From Cranoglanis bouderius (Eukaryota > Chordata > Actinopteri > Siluriformes > Cranoglanididae): 64,000 nucleotides of DNA. Below are positions 45,001 to 50,768 of this stretch, in pieces (within the stretch, counting starts at the first letter, position 1; each line of letters begins with the position of its first letter). The stretch is taken from positions 11,416,501 to 11,480,500 of the forward strand of contig CM042541.1 in NCBI GenBank assembly GCA_023630585.1, read 5' to 3'. A program made the translations under genes and the position numbers. The notes below the pieces were generated by a model. It saw nothing but the letters and a program-made list of their open reading frames with translations, had not been told where the DNA came from and made no database searches.

Positions 45001-45944
45001 CCAAATGAAACCCCTATTCTGTACTATTAAAGCACACAGGTAAATATGCTGAATTAAGACAACTAGTTATGATATATCGCGACATGTGCCTTTATGTATA
45101 GGTACCAATAACAGGTCACGATTGGCTTAGGGCTAATTCGCGCCAGCCAACATTCAATGACGTCAGCAAGCTTAGCTGTTGTAGCTAGCTAGCGCTTAGC
45201 ATAGTTTCCTTACCAGTTTGCTTAATACATATTTGGACACAAAATACAAAGATGTAATGGACATAAGTGTTTACGCCAGAGTGTACAATGAACTAAATGA
45301 GATCGCTATTGCTTGACTACCGTTTACACTCGGCATTTTCCACATATACTCCAATAGCGTTAGCATTGCTACAAACCTAGCATTTAAATGTTGAGTACGG
45401 AACAACACTTGAGTCACACATTGTCCTTTCATCATATTTAAATAATATTTACCTGATAACTGTATCCAGTCACGTATTTAGTGAAAATTATAACGTAGCC
45501 ACGTTATAAATTACTGTAGATTCCATGCTAGGCCCGCGGCTAATGCCGGCCATGTTTGTTGTTGGCATGCGAAGAAAACTAGAAAGTCCAAATTTTGAGA
45601 TGTAAACTCAAAATTGCAAGAAATAAAGTCAGAATTGCGATATATATAAAGTCGCAATTACCCTTTTTAATTTTTTTTCCCCGTGGCGGAAACGGGCTTA
45701 GATAATTATCACATCCAATTTAAACATAAATTACGCAACAACCAAACAACAACGCATGAACGATCTAATGTGCGAAGCAGGCGGTTCTGAGTTGGAAAAT
45801 TCCGAGTTCCCGGTTGTCGTGAACACCGTATTATGCTCCAACTTGTCTCGCAAGTCATGCCTCGCCAAATAATCTGCTAAGTTTCGTTAGTAAATGTGTC
45901 AAAGAACCACTTACTTTGACAAAAAGAGGCAAATTCACTGACAT
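20985..45944 (-). CDS. Unrecognised nine-exon host gene, about 270 residues
   Basis: Reconstructed from splice borders and phase. Exons, 5' to 3' on the minus strand: 45944-45915, 41419-41374, 41272-41159, 41006-40890, 40183-40105, 34143-34088, 33990-33917, 30632-30376, 21023-20985 (stop). Every exon has AG/GT borders and every junction is in phase except exon 7 to 8, which is off by one base beside a nine-A run (33918-33926). The protein begins MSVNLPLFVKGMVTPSARD and carries many SP/TP sites (LSPV, TSPK, FSPVKKK, VSPL), a KVTF segment preceded by R that fits the RVxF docking pattern for protein phosphatase 1, an acidic aromatic stretch (FFDFADECEKEAFFQRLKR) and an end in PMTEDV. No transmembrane segment or known enzyme motif is visible. 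The composition suggests a small regulated nuclear or cell-cycle protein; this is inference. I do not recognise the family. Confidence 0.7.
21192..22170 (+). mobile_element. Tc1-like remnant (GTTAGGTCCATCAATATT TIR)
   Basis: The left TIR starts TACAGTTAGGTCCATCAATA at 21192. The decayed transposase is readable in pieces to about 22160, including LDNDPKHT (second catalytic Asp) near 21880 and PGQPPDLNPTE (Glu) near 21965. Many frameshifts. Confidence 0.78.
22171..22450. mobile_element. TIR pieces of the same Tc1 family, head to head
   Basis: A right TIR piece (CCAATTACTTTTGGTCTCTT at about 22189) leads into a second, opposite TIR piece beginning near 22310 (AAAAGTAACTGGACAATTGA). It looks like two copies fused by deletion. 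Confidence 0.6.
22475..24999 (-). mobile_element. hAT DNA transposon with intact ends and 8-bp target duplication
   Basis: Termini are CAGGGGTCTCAAACTC at 22475 and its near-inverse (GAGCTTGAGACCCCTG) ending at 24999. The flanking 8 bp CTCTAGAG occurs at 22467-22474 and 25000-25007, the hAT hallmark. The transposase lies between, on the minus strand. It is inserted in the last intron of the unrecognised minus-strand gene. Confidence 0.93.
22860..24697 (-). pseudogene. hAT transposase, nearly intact (GTF2IRD2/Charlie-like)
   Basis: The likely start is MSFSKPAVKRKVGDEH at 24697. An N-terminal BED-type zinc finger (CLICTEKVVVHKEYNLKRHY) is followed by the hAT core (LDETTDITDTAQLAIY, GAPSMTGRKNGL, HCIIHQQALCS) and the C-terminal dimerisation region (CEKLFSTLNFNKSKYRSRLT). 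Only two lesions separate the pieces: a one-base shift near 23717 and a TAG near 23600. The total length of about 610 residues is normal for the family. Pipelines often label such proteins general transcription factor II-I repeat-like because a related element was captured by the host gene GTF2IRD2. Confidence 0.88.
25010..25738 (+). mobile_element. Endogenous retrovirus pol fragment (RNase H region)
   Basis: Plus-strand pieces at 25020-25200, 25190-25390 and 25400-25575 resemble the retroviral RNase H domain and the start of the region that follows it in pol (an Asp-containing opening, the AQLAEL helix, the IYTDS motif). Frames are broken by at least two shifts, so this is an old inactive copy. 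The sequence resumes after the Tc1 element at 25739-27283. Confidence 0.7.
25739..27283 (-). mobile_element. Full-length Tc1/mariner element (TACAACCCCAATTCC TIRs)
   Basis: A 1545-bp element with inverted repeats of about 200 bp at both ends, TA at each end, and a minus-strand transposase. It is inserted within the ERV remnant and defines that family for the fragments at 3342 and 60377. Confidence 0.9.
25878..26998 (-). pseudogene. Tc1-like transposase, several frames
   Basis: Four consecutive minus-strand pieces follow the protein in order: 26998-26753 (HTH domain, IVEQFQNNLPKIVKTLNIS), 26707-26498 (a middle ending WAKAHLKWTEAEWKTVL), 26525-26307 (WYGGTLVPMEWAACTSG) and 26084-25878 (C-terminal LESCIRHEWDNSPLPKLQQL). 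Shifts separate them, and the region with the second and third catalytic residues (about 26300-26090) is heavily changed. Confidence 0.82.
28029..28103. mobile_element. MITE right end (TACAGTACTG family)
   Basis: Matches the last about 75 bp of the element at 20357-20717, ending in TTGCACAGTACTGTA. The left half is missing. Confidence 0.7.
28369..28560 (+). pseudogene. ERV envelope transmembrane-subunit fragment
   Basis: A 63-codon frame that, with the preceding bases, carries the CX6CC-type cysteine motif and adjacent heptad region of gamma-type retroviral transmembrane subunits. Stops occur on both sides. The surface subunit, fusion peptide and cytoplasmic tail are not recognisable. It is an inactive fossil. 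Confidence 0.65.
28991..29289. other. Unassigned; possible degraded LTR
   Basis: Follows the env remnant. It contains CCAATC and CCAATCAAAC motifs of the kind found in LTR promoters, but no second copy exists in the window to confirm an LTR. Confidence 0.3.
29290..30047 (+). mobile_element. Tc1-like remnant (GGACCTGACAGTA end)
   Basis: Transposase pieces run from about 29340 (a segment after the HTH) through a decayed catalytic region to about 29870, then a right TIR ending ACGGACCTGACAGTA at 30047. The left TIR is missing. Confidence 0.75.
30051..30142. mobile_element. Second TIR of the same Tc1 family
   Basis: GTCCAAATATTTATGGACCT at about 30113, ending near 30142, directly behind the end of the previous copy. 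Confidence 0.6.
30376..30632 (-). CDS. Unrecognised gene, exon 8 (largest; RVxF-like motif)
   Basis: Acceptor TAGCCTCTTACAG, donor GTAAAT. About 85 codons, encoding KHKPIKCRKVTFSDVISTQA, then a basic stretch, then LETARFFDFADECEKEAFFQ and RLKRTYTFQLPAKL. The RKVTF core fits the RVxF consensus. It is phase 0 at its end, matching exon 9. Confidence 0.72.
30906..31540 (-). mobile_element. Dispersed element with GTGACCATAT end, copy 1
   Basis: Starts TAGGGTGACCATATGTCCTC near 30903 and matches 43452-44060 in opposite orientation over about 550 bp. Both copies hold a 64-65 codon frame (here 31349-31155). Class unknown; it is probably a non-autonomous DNA transposon. Confidence 0.6.
31155..31349 (-). 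CDS. Small frame shared by two copies of a dispersed repeat
   Basis: A 64-codon frame starting MSVPSTMIYTFEWPC. The copy at 43677-43874 starts MSVTSTIIYTFEWPC, with about two thirds of residues identical overall and no frame-breaking indel. No known domain. It may be a transposon relic or coincidence. Confidence 0.3.
   Translation of the reverse strand: MSVPSTMIYTFEWPCKTKQCNNMKLKITLYGHGHCFNSGELSYGAIVKQLFVAVHNSTSPSHVH
31897..33477 (+). mobile_element. Tc1/mariner element nested in another element
   Basis: TIRs of about 230 bp (GTGAGTACACCCCT near each end), TA at the right end, transposase on plus. The outermost bases of the left TIR are altered. Moderately decayed. Confidence 0.88.
32265..33214 (+). 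pseudogene. Tc1-like transposase, three frameshifts
   Basis: Starts MAPHAKELSEDLKKRSVALH at about 32265. The two HTH domains run to about 32640 (IRRTLHQIGLHDCHPRRKPL). The frame then shifts to YVLWSDETKINLFGSDGVKR (first catalytic Asp, about 32697). After a deletion near 32880 come FQHDNDPKHTS (second Asp, about 32938) and SPDLNPIEHLWGILK (Glu, about 33021). All three DDE residues are visible, but no single frame joins them. Confidence 0.87.
33917..33990 (-). CDS. Unrecognised gene, exon 7
   Basis: The acceptor GTACTGCTTGCAG was chosen over one 28 bases further upstream because only it keeps phase with exon 6. It encodes GKTGVEERTPVTKITVAFSP then VKKK at the poly-A run, donor GTATTA. Confidence 0.65.
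34088..34143 (-). CDS. Unrecognised gene, exon 6
   Basis: The acceptor CTCTGTACTGTAG follows a long pyrimidine tract; the donor is GTATTT. It encodes SSPLVELCEYLTSPKNTS and is in phase with exons 5 and 7. Confidence 0.65.
34347..35308. mobile_element. Kolobok-like DNA element with TTAA target sites and long TIRs
   Basis: Bounded by TTAA at 34343-34346 and 35309-35312. Begins AGGGATGGTTCACCCAAAAA and ends with the decayed inverse. The inverted repeats are about 250 bp or longer (ATTACTCACCCTCAT against ATGAGGGTGAGTAAT). The AGGG start plus TTAA duplication fits Kolobok; piggyBac also uses TTAA. A short frame at 34878-34998 (MSADFDIEEDFFLLYFGH) may be a relic of its own protein. Confidence 0.78.
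35313..35960. other. Unassigned intronic spacer with an unexplained frame
   Basis: Contains a 101-codon plus-strand frame (35500-35805) without recognisable domain and a 57-bp block (35576-35632) repeated inside the next element at 36152-36212. Confidence 0.3.
35961..36544. mobile_element. Sleeping Beauty-like non-autonomous Tc1 element
   Basis: Left end TACAGGTTAGGCCAAATGTT at 35961; right end inverse (GTAAACTTTTGGCATCAAGT) finishing at 36544. It keeps the AACAAAAGCTGAAAT internal motif typical of this group. No transposase. Confidence 0.65.
36715..38260 (+). mobile_element. Full-length Tc1/mariner element (CCAAAAGTATTGGA TIRs)
   Basis: TIRs of about 190 bp. The left begins TATAGTCTCCACCAAAAGTA and the right is the inverse of TACAGTCTCATTCGAAAGTA. 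It contains a decayed transposase. The copies at 3960 and 12486 are of the same family. Confidence 0.88.
37080..38034 (+). pseudogene. Tc1-like transposase, decayed
   Basis: Readable in pieces in order: the HTH region near 37083-37260 (MKTRELSMG, ETTGVLTT-like), LWTDETTINLY (first Asp) near 37490, GSVMAWMAASGVDSLIFIDY near 37610-37680, FPDLNPTEHAFHLLKR (Glu) near 37830, and EECNSLVMSMGRWLDAVIAS near 37955-38010. The second catalytic Asp region (about 37760) is changed to QPEPNYTE, so the enzyme is dead. Confidence 0.83.
38480..38760. repeat. Minisatellite, about 25-30 bp units
   Basis: About ten variants of AATAATCCACAAAATAACGA-like units, each ending in a GGCAAGGC/GCGAGGCAATA-type segment. 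Long frames across it on the minus strand are an artefact of the repetition. Confidence 0.75.
38829..39340. repeat. Two 145-bp direct repeats around a GGCTTGG/GGCGTG minisatellite
   Basis: The block AACTCATAATGACAACGTAA and about 120 bp following it occur at 38829-38976 and 39189-39330. Between them, 38990-39190 is built from short variants of ACTTGGCTTGGAACTGGGC, about 13-27 bp each. Confidence 0.78.
39360..40080. other. Unassigned intronic sequence
   Basis: No exon or repeat recognised before the exon at 40105-40183. Confidence 0.35.
40105..40183 (-). CDS. Unrecognised gene, exon 5
   Basis: The acceptor CTTATTGTCCCCATAG has a strong pyrimidine tract; the donor is GTAAGG. It encodes LSPVIDGQTAKESFSLPPPQ then PVSPL, a proline-rich segment. 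Confidence 0.72.
40281..40455. mobile_element. TIR of the TACAGGTGCATCTCAA Tc1 family
   Basis: About 170 bp beginning CTACAGGTGCATCTCAAAAA, matching the ends at 20211 and 46932. No transposase follows. Confidence 0.75.
40466..40766. mobile_element. Deletion derivative of a second Tc1 family (GGGGATCAAATACTT TIR)
   Basis: An 18-bp perfect palindromic stem (arms 40466-40483 and 40493-40510) typical of the 5' region of this family is joined directly to its right TIR (GGGGATCAAATACTT near 40564 and 40738), ending ACTGTA at 40766. The transposase is lost. Confidence 0.7.
40890..41006 (-). CDS. Unrecognised gene, exon 4
   Basis: Acceptor GGAACAG, donor GTATTA. It encodes LVSEDEMLHCYVKNSTLLSF then SDAVNIGMQHPPNLSSIL, in phase with both neighbours. 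Confidence 0.72.
41159..41272 (-). CDS. Unrecognised gene, exon 3
   Basis: Acceptor ACAATTTAG, consensus donor GTAAGT. It encodes MIMPSGVSSFLLDCMDSDLE then AGDPLPSTETFRKADTSG. Confidence 0.72.
41374..41419 (-). CDS. Unrecognised gene, exon 2
   Basis: The acceptor is TCCTCTAG. It encodes GMVTPSARDLSQDCT plus one base. The donor GTGGGG is weak but is the only one in phase with exon 3. Confidence 0.6.
41597..41690. mobile_element. Fragment of a common fish DNA element (ACTTTATTAGGAAAACC)
   Basis: CAGTCCACTTTATTAGGAAA followed by AATCATGTGGCAGCAGCACA, then a run of A. Only one end is present. Confidence 0.55.
41945..43325 (+). mobile_element. Tc1-like element, left TIR lost
   Basis: Transposase pieces from 42095 onward and a right TIR of about 230 bp ending GCTGAATACTGTA at 43325. 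The left TIR is not recognisable. It sits in intron 1 of the unrecognised minus-strand gene. Confidence 0.78.
42098..43082 (+). pseudogene. Tc1-like transposase, frameshifted
   Basis: Begins MAPHGREMSQVLRKKVISLH near 42098. The second HTH, with RRKPLLKPMHKKARLAFARA, runs to about 42520. A shift follows at the first Asp region (FWSDETK, about 42541). FQHDNDPKHTS (second Asp) is near 42784 and MSPDLNPIEHLWGVLKRQ (Glu) near 42873. The three catalytic residues are recognisable in different frames. Confidence 0.85.
43327..43450 (+). repeat. Exon-like segment, one arm of an inverted duplication
   Basis: Matches 44830-44945 in inverse orientation. It contains a 74-bp block (43353-43426) bounded by CTCCTCACAG and GTGAGTG, i.e. 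good splice borders. The block ends VYHLISKIGFIF-stop in one frame. Confidence 0.6.
43452..44060 (+). mobile_element. Dispersed element with GTGACCATAT end, copy 2
   Basis: Inverted relative to 30906-31540, and holds the related 65-codon frame at 43677-43874. It interrupts one arm of the exon-like inverted duplication. Confidence 0.6.
44061..44829. other. Unassigned intronic sequence
   Basis: No gene or repeat recognised. Confidence 0.35.
44830..44945 (-). repeat. Exon-like segment, second arm of an inverted duplication
   Basis: On the minus strand a 68-bp block (44923-44856) is bounded by CTCCTCACAG and GTGAGTG. It lies in the right orientation within intron 1 of the unrecognised gene, but joining it to exon 1 would give an immediate TGA, so it is not part of the main coding path. 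Confidence 0.55.
45585..45700. repeat. Fragment of a short dispersed fish repeat (CGCAATT/GCGATAT motifs)
   Basis: Contains AAGTCAGAATTGCGATATAT and AAAGTCGCAATTACC, then CCGTGGCGGAAACGGGCTT. I recall this as a common fish repeat; class unknown. Confidence 0.4.
45915..45944 (-). CDS. Unrecognised gene, exon 1 (start codon)
   Basis: ACCATGT gives a good initiation context. Ten codons (MSVNLPLFVK) are followed by the consensus donor GTAAGT, phase 0. The 5' UTR would reach up to about 46037, where a LINE 3' end begins. Confidence 0.7.
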
Positions 45945-46037
45945 GGTAGAAGGATAACCAACCTTAGACCTTTACTGCAACACCGCGAACAACCCCACCG
46001 AGAAGCACTGTTGCTATCCAAGCCGCGTCCCTTCTCC
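45945..46037 (-). promoter_or_regulatory. Putative 5' UTR/promoter of the unrecognised gene
   Basis: Sequence upstream of the ATG at 45944 is free of transposon pieces to about 46037 and locally richer in CpG (GAACACCGCG-type) than its surroundings. No TATA box seen. Beyond it lies the 3' end of a LINE. Confidence 0.35.
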
Positions 46038-46931
46038 TTCTTCTTCTTCTTTCAGGCGGATCGCAAATTATCAGGCTTTTACATACTTCAGGTTACTACT
46101 ACTACTACTACTAATAATAAAAACAACTATATTTTGAGATCTAATCCTGTACTTTTAAGAAAAAGAAAGAGAGCCTTACAACAATCACTCATTTTCTCAT
46201 TCATCCCTAAAATCCCTTCCAAATTCCGTCCACGTTCTAATTCATATATCTTGTCAGGTAAAATGATCCTCTCTGCACTATATTTACTGCACCACAAAAT
46301 GACATGCTCCACATTTTCTGGGACATTACAAACGTCAAATTAGTCAGAAACGCACTTTGCCATTATATAAACAGTTGACTTTAATCCAGTGTGCCCAAGT
46401 CTTAACAGTGAAAGAACCACTTCCTCTCTTCCCTAAACTTCCCTTTATATGTCTTCACCTTGACTGATTTTTGTATGCTGTAATAGTGTCTCCCTTTGAT
46501 ATCTGTATCTCACTTCTTCTGCCACGAATCCCTCACTGCTTTTTTGATTAATGATTTGGCCTCACCTTTTCCAAATGGAACTTTCATTGAATTCATTCTC
46601 ATTTAATTTCAGTGCTCTCTTTGAAATCTCATCTGCTTTCTCATTACCATCTACACCAACATGAGCAGGAACCCAATGATACTGTACATCAGTTCCAACT
46701 CTTTGTATTCTTAACATTATTGTAAATATTTACAGCAATAAATAATCTTTAGATGTTTCTTTTGAGTTCAAGCTACTAAGAGCTGCAGTAGAGTCTGAAC
46801 AGATTACACCTCTCTCAGGCCTTACCTCTTCTATCCATTGTAATCCTAGGATTATGGCAACTATTTCAGCTGTCAATACAGGTACTCTATCATTAATTCT
46901 TTTGCATATGACACCATTAAACTCTGGTATA
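46038..46931 (-). mobile_element. I-clade LINE, 3' part with RNase H
   Basis: The minus strand encodes the second part of an RNase H domain (46930-46730: ICSDSTAALSSL with the catalytic Asp) and the C-terminal region (46312-46127: EHVILWCSKYSAER). It ends near 46038 in a GAA-rich tail. The domain continues at 48445 beyond an inserted Tc1. Confidence 0.82.
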
Positions 46932-48444
46932 TACAGGTGCATCTCAATAAATTAGAATGTCGTGAAAAAGTTCATTTATTTCAGTAATTCAACTCAAATT
47001 GTGAAACTCGTGTATTAAATAAATTCAATGCACACAGACTGAAGTAGTTTAAGTCTTTGGTTCTTTTAATTGTGATGATTTTGGCTCACATTTAACAAAA
47101 ACCCACCAATTCACTATCTCAACAAATTAGAATATGGTGATATGCCAATCAGCTAATCAACTCAAAAACACTTGCAAAGGTTTCCTGAGCGTTCAAAATG
47201 GTCTCTCAGTTTGGTTCACTAGGTAAGCCACAAACATTCATTGCCAAAGAAGCTGGCTGTTCACAGAGTGCTGTATCCAAGCATGTTAACAGAAAGTTGA
47301 GTGGAAGGAAAAATTGTGGAAGAAAAAGGTGCACAACCAACCGAGAGAACCGCAGCCTTATGAGGATTGTCAAGCAAAATCGATTCAAGAATTTGAGTGA
47401 ACTTCACAAGGAATGGACTGAGGCTGGGGTCAAGGCATCAAGAGCCACCACAAACAGACGTGTCAAGGAATTTGGCTACAGTTGTCGTATTCCTCTTTTT
47501 AAGCCACTCCTGAACCACAGACAACGTCAGAGGCGTCTTACCTGGGCTAAGGAGAAGAAGAACTGGACTGTTGCCCAGTGGTCCAAAGTCCTCTTTTCAG
47601 ATGAGAGCAAGTTTTGTATTTTATTTGGAAACCAAGGTCCTAGAGTCTGGAGGAAGGGTGGAGAAGCTCATAGCCCAAGTTGCTTGAAGTCCAGTGTTAA
47701 GTGATGACAGTCTGTGATGATTTGGGGTGCAATGTCATCTGCTGGTGTTAGTCCATTGTGTTTTTTGAAAACCAAAGTCACTGCATCCATTTACCAAGAA
47801 ATTTTGGAGCACTTCATGCTTCCTTCTGCTGACCAGCTTTTTGAAGATGCTGATTTCATTTTCCAGCAGGATTTGGCACCTGCCCACACTGCCAAAAGCA
47901 CCAAAAGTTGGTTAAATGACCATGGTGTTGGTATGCTTGACTGGCCAGCAAACTCACCAGACCTGAACCCCATTGAGAATCTATGGGGTATTGTCAAGAG
48001 GAAAATGAGAAACAGGAGACCAAAAAATGCAGATGAGCTGAAGGCCACTGTCAAAGAAACCTGGGCTTCCATACCACCTCAGCAGTGCCACAAACTGATC
48101 ACCTCCATGCCGCGCTGAATTGAGGCAGTAATTAAAGCAAAAGGAGCCCCTACCAAGTATTGAGTACATGTACAGTAAATGAACATACTTTCCAGAAGGC
48201 CAACAATTCACTAAAAATGTTTTTTTTATTGGTCTTATGAAATATTCTAATTTGTTGAGATAGTGAATTGGTGGGTTTTTGTTAAATGTGAGCCAAAATC
48301 ATCACAATTAAAGAACCAAAGACTTAAACTACTTCAGTCTGTGTGCATTGAATTTATTTAATACACAAGTTTCACAATTTGAGTTGAATTACTGAAATAA
48401 ATGAACTTTTCCACGACATTCTAATTTATTGAGATGCACCTGTA
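46932..48444 (+). mobile_element. Full-length Tc1/mariner element nested in the I-clade LINE
   Basis: A 1513-bp element with TIRs of about 225 bp (TACAGGTGCATCTCAATAAA and its inverse) and TA on both sides. Removing it plus one TA restores the LINE frame across the site (GAGVYIPE), so the insertion point is exact. Confidence 0.95.
47198..48163 (+). pseudogene. Tc1-like transposase with only three in-frame TGA codons
   Basis: One continuous 322-codon frame from MVSQFGSLGKPQTFIAKEAG to the terminal TGA at 48161-48163, with no frameshift. It is interrupted only by TGA TGA at 47702-47707 and TGA at 48116-48118. N-terminal paired HTH domains (about residues 1-110); DDE core with LFSDESKF (first Asp), DADFIFQQDLAPAHTA (second Asp) and SPDLNPIENLWG (Glu) all intact. 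The third stop fits a CGA to TGA change at a CpG. Length matches active Tc1 transposases (about 340). Confidence 0.92.
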
Positions 48445-48604
48445 TACTCCTGCTCCTACATGCTCACTCCCTGGGTCTTTAGATCCATCAGTAAATATTG
48501 GCATGTCATTAAAATAATTCATTTCCACATAATCATGAACCAAATATCCAATATTGTCCACATTCCTTTAAGACCATTCTCTCTTCTGGTCCACAAGATG
48601 AAAG
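48445..48604 (-). mobile_element. I-clade LINE, RNase H start (continuation)
   Basis: The minus strand encodes ANIYTDGSKDPGSEHVGAGV, the opening of RNase H with its first catalytic Asp, preceded by decayed sequence. It joins 46931 when the Tc1 is removed. Confidence 0.82.
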
Positions 48605-48628
48605 TCCACCTTTCATCTTGTGGACCAG
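48586..48628. repeat. Perfect 19-bp hairpin at a LINE-LINE junction
   Basis: CTGGTCCACAAGATGAAAG (48586-48604) and its exact reverse complement (48610-48628) with a 5-bp loop. Confidence 0.9.
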
Positions 48629-49120
48629 ATGAGGAACTATTGAGAGCGTCCTGAGCAGCTGCATCACTGCCTGGTTCGGAAATTGCACCGTATCGGATCG
48701 CAAGACCCTGCAGCGGGTAGTGAGGACAGCTGAGAAGATCATCGGGGTCTCTCTTCCCACCATCACAGACATTTACACCACACGCTGCATTCGCAAAGCC
48801 ACCAGCATTGTGGATGACCCCACACACCCCTCACACACACTCTTCACCCTCCTGCCATCTGGAAAAAGGTACCGAAGCATTCGGGCCCTCACGACCAGAC
48901 TGTGTAACAGCTTCTTCCCCCAAGCCATCAGTCTCACTCAGAGACTGGACTGACACACACACACACATACTGAATTGAACACCATCCCACTCCCCTTGCA
49001 ATTTTTGCACATTTCGTAACGTATGTTTAATTCTTGTTACTATCATACACTTTTACCTGGCTGCTACCGAAATAACTGCTATGTCCATATATGGTATAAG
49101 CTAATCTGCTGAATACTATG
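48629..49120 (+). mobile_element. L2-like LINE 3' fragment
   Basis: The plus frame reads IESVLSSCITAWFGNCTVSD, RTAEKIIGVSLPTITDIYTT, HTLFTLLPSGKRYRSIRALT and stop at about 48953, then a short 3' UTR. This is the ORF C-terminus of a fish L2/Maui-type LINE. 5'-truncated. Confidence 0.78.
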
Positions 49121-49154
49121 TCATAGTATGTTATGTTTAGATTCATAGCATAGA

Positions 49155-50300
49155 TTCACCCACTGCTCACAGTAGAAGAAGATTTGTCAAACATGCCAAA
49201 TGCCAAAGTATTCTCTGTGCCTGATACCAACCAAGGGTTCTGGCAGATAAAATTGGACAAGGAAAGCTCCAAATTGTGTACATTCAACATGCCCATAGGA
49301 AGATACAGATTCCTACGTATACCTTTCGGAATATTGTAAGCATCCGAAGTATTCCAAAGAGCAGTAGCACAGATGATTGAAGATCTGGATGGTGTGATAA
49401 ACATTGTGGATAATCTGCTGGTATGGCATGAAACAATACAAGAGCATGACGCCAGACTGATAAAACTCCTCAAAAAGGCAAGAGAGTACAACCTCAAGCT
49501 GAACAAAAAGAAATCAGATCAGATACTTCACAGATAAAATATATCAGTCATGTACTGACAGCAGAAGGACTGAAACCAGATGAAGAGAAGGTGAGAGCCA
49601 TAGTTCAGTTACCTCCACCAGAAGACAAACAAGCTCTTCAAAGATTTCTGGGTATGTTGCAATATCTAGCCAAGTTCATTCCCAACTTGTCAGAAGTAAG
49701 TGCTCCACTCAGACAGCTGCTGGAGAATGACGCTGAATGGGTCTGGGGAAGTGAGCAAGAAAAAAGCTTTCAGAAACTCAAAACACTAACAACGAATGCA
49801 CCAACACTGAAATTCTACGATGTCAACAAACCGTTAACATTGGTCTACAATATGCCAGTCACGAATTCAGATGTTTTGCAGAAAACTGGGAATTCGAGCA
49901 CAAAATGTCTAGTCTGGGATATGCTCAGTCTAATGGACAAGCAGAAAGAACAGTCCAGACCATCAAGAAAATGCTCACAAAGTCACAAAGTGAGAATGGA
50001 GATCCATATGTTGCATTGCTGGAATATCGCAATACTCCACTAGATGGCGTTGGAATGTCACCTGCACAACTTTTAATGGGGAGAAGGTTGAAGACGAAAC
50101 TACCAACTTCCACCACATTGTTGACTCCAAAGGGAAGTGGACAAATTCAAGAAAAGCTCAAAAACAGGCAGTCAAAGCAGAAATTTTATTATCCCAGAAA
50201 CACCAAACAAAGTGAGGATAAAGCAAGGACAAATCTGGAATCCTGCAACAGGTCTGAAGAAGCACGAGTTGCCAAGATCATATGTTCTTTGCACACCTGA
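49155..50300 (+). pseudogene. Gypsy pol relic (RT, RNase H, integrase)
   Basis: RT shows FSVPDTNQGFWQIKLDKESS, FNMPIGRYRFLRIPFGI and VDNLLVW where an active enzyme has the double Asp (VDD), so the catalytic motif is mutated. The linker and RNase H start (RFLGMLQYLAKFIPNLSEVS, APLRQLLENDAEWVW) read 49591-49850. Integrase keeps SLGYAQSNGQAERTVQTIKK (catalytic Glu region) and the C-terminal part. Two stops or shifts, plus the deletion. Confidence 0.85.
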
Positions 50301-50545
50301 TGGAAAGGTTTACAGAAGAAACAGAAAGCATCTGTTAAAGACAAAAGAACAAGAGTTTACATCAACACGTGAACAAACTGACAAACACAAATGCAACGCT
50401 GGAAAAAGAAGCAAATCCAGACTTATCTATTGTGGTGAAGCACACACATCAAAATAGTTCACCTGAAAGTCAAAGTCAAAATTTGGAAGGGAAGTTAAAA
50501 TGCCATCAAGATTCAAAGACTATAAAATGCACTAAAATAGTATAT
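49155..50545 (+). mobile_element. Ty3/Gypsy LTR retrotransposon remnant, internally deleted
   Basis: In order: RT (49155-49540), RNase H (49560-49850) and integrase C-terminal half (about 49870-50540). The junction near 49860 joins RNase H directly to late integrase, so the zinc finger and first catalytic residues of integrase are gone. Small frameshifts occur elsewhere. Confidence 0.85.
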
Positions 50546-50604
50546 TATTGATTGAAATCAATGTGCTTGGTGAACAAATGTTAAAGTTCTGAGTTGTATT
50601 TAAA

Positions 50605-50768
50605 AAAGGGGTGTGTGTGTGTACTGTATTCTAGTTTAATACGTGATATGTAATGACATAAGATGTACGAGGGTTGCACGTAACGAGGCAGCACGAGAGA
50701 TACGTGTAATGAGGAAGGCTAGATAAAAAGATCTCAGTGCAGTAACCACCTGTGTCGTTTGTCGTATA
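50605..50768 (+). repeat. Putative 3' LTR of the Gypsy remnant
   Basis: A purine-rich tract (AAAAAAGGGG) is directly followed by TGTGTGTGTG and about 150 bp containing GATAAAAAGATCTC (TATA-like). No 5' LTR remains for comparison. Confidence 0.45.

Noticed and set aside
45540..45560. An alternative minus-strand start (ATGGCCGGCATTAGCC)
   Set aside because: The frame ends after about 21 codons and has no donor in phase; the ATG at 45944 with GTAAGT is better.
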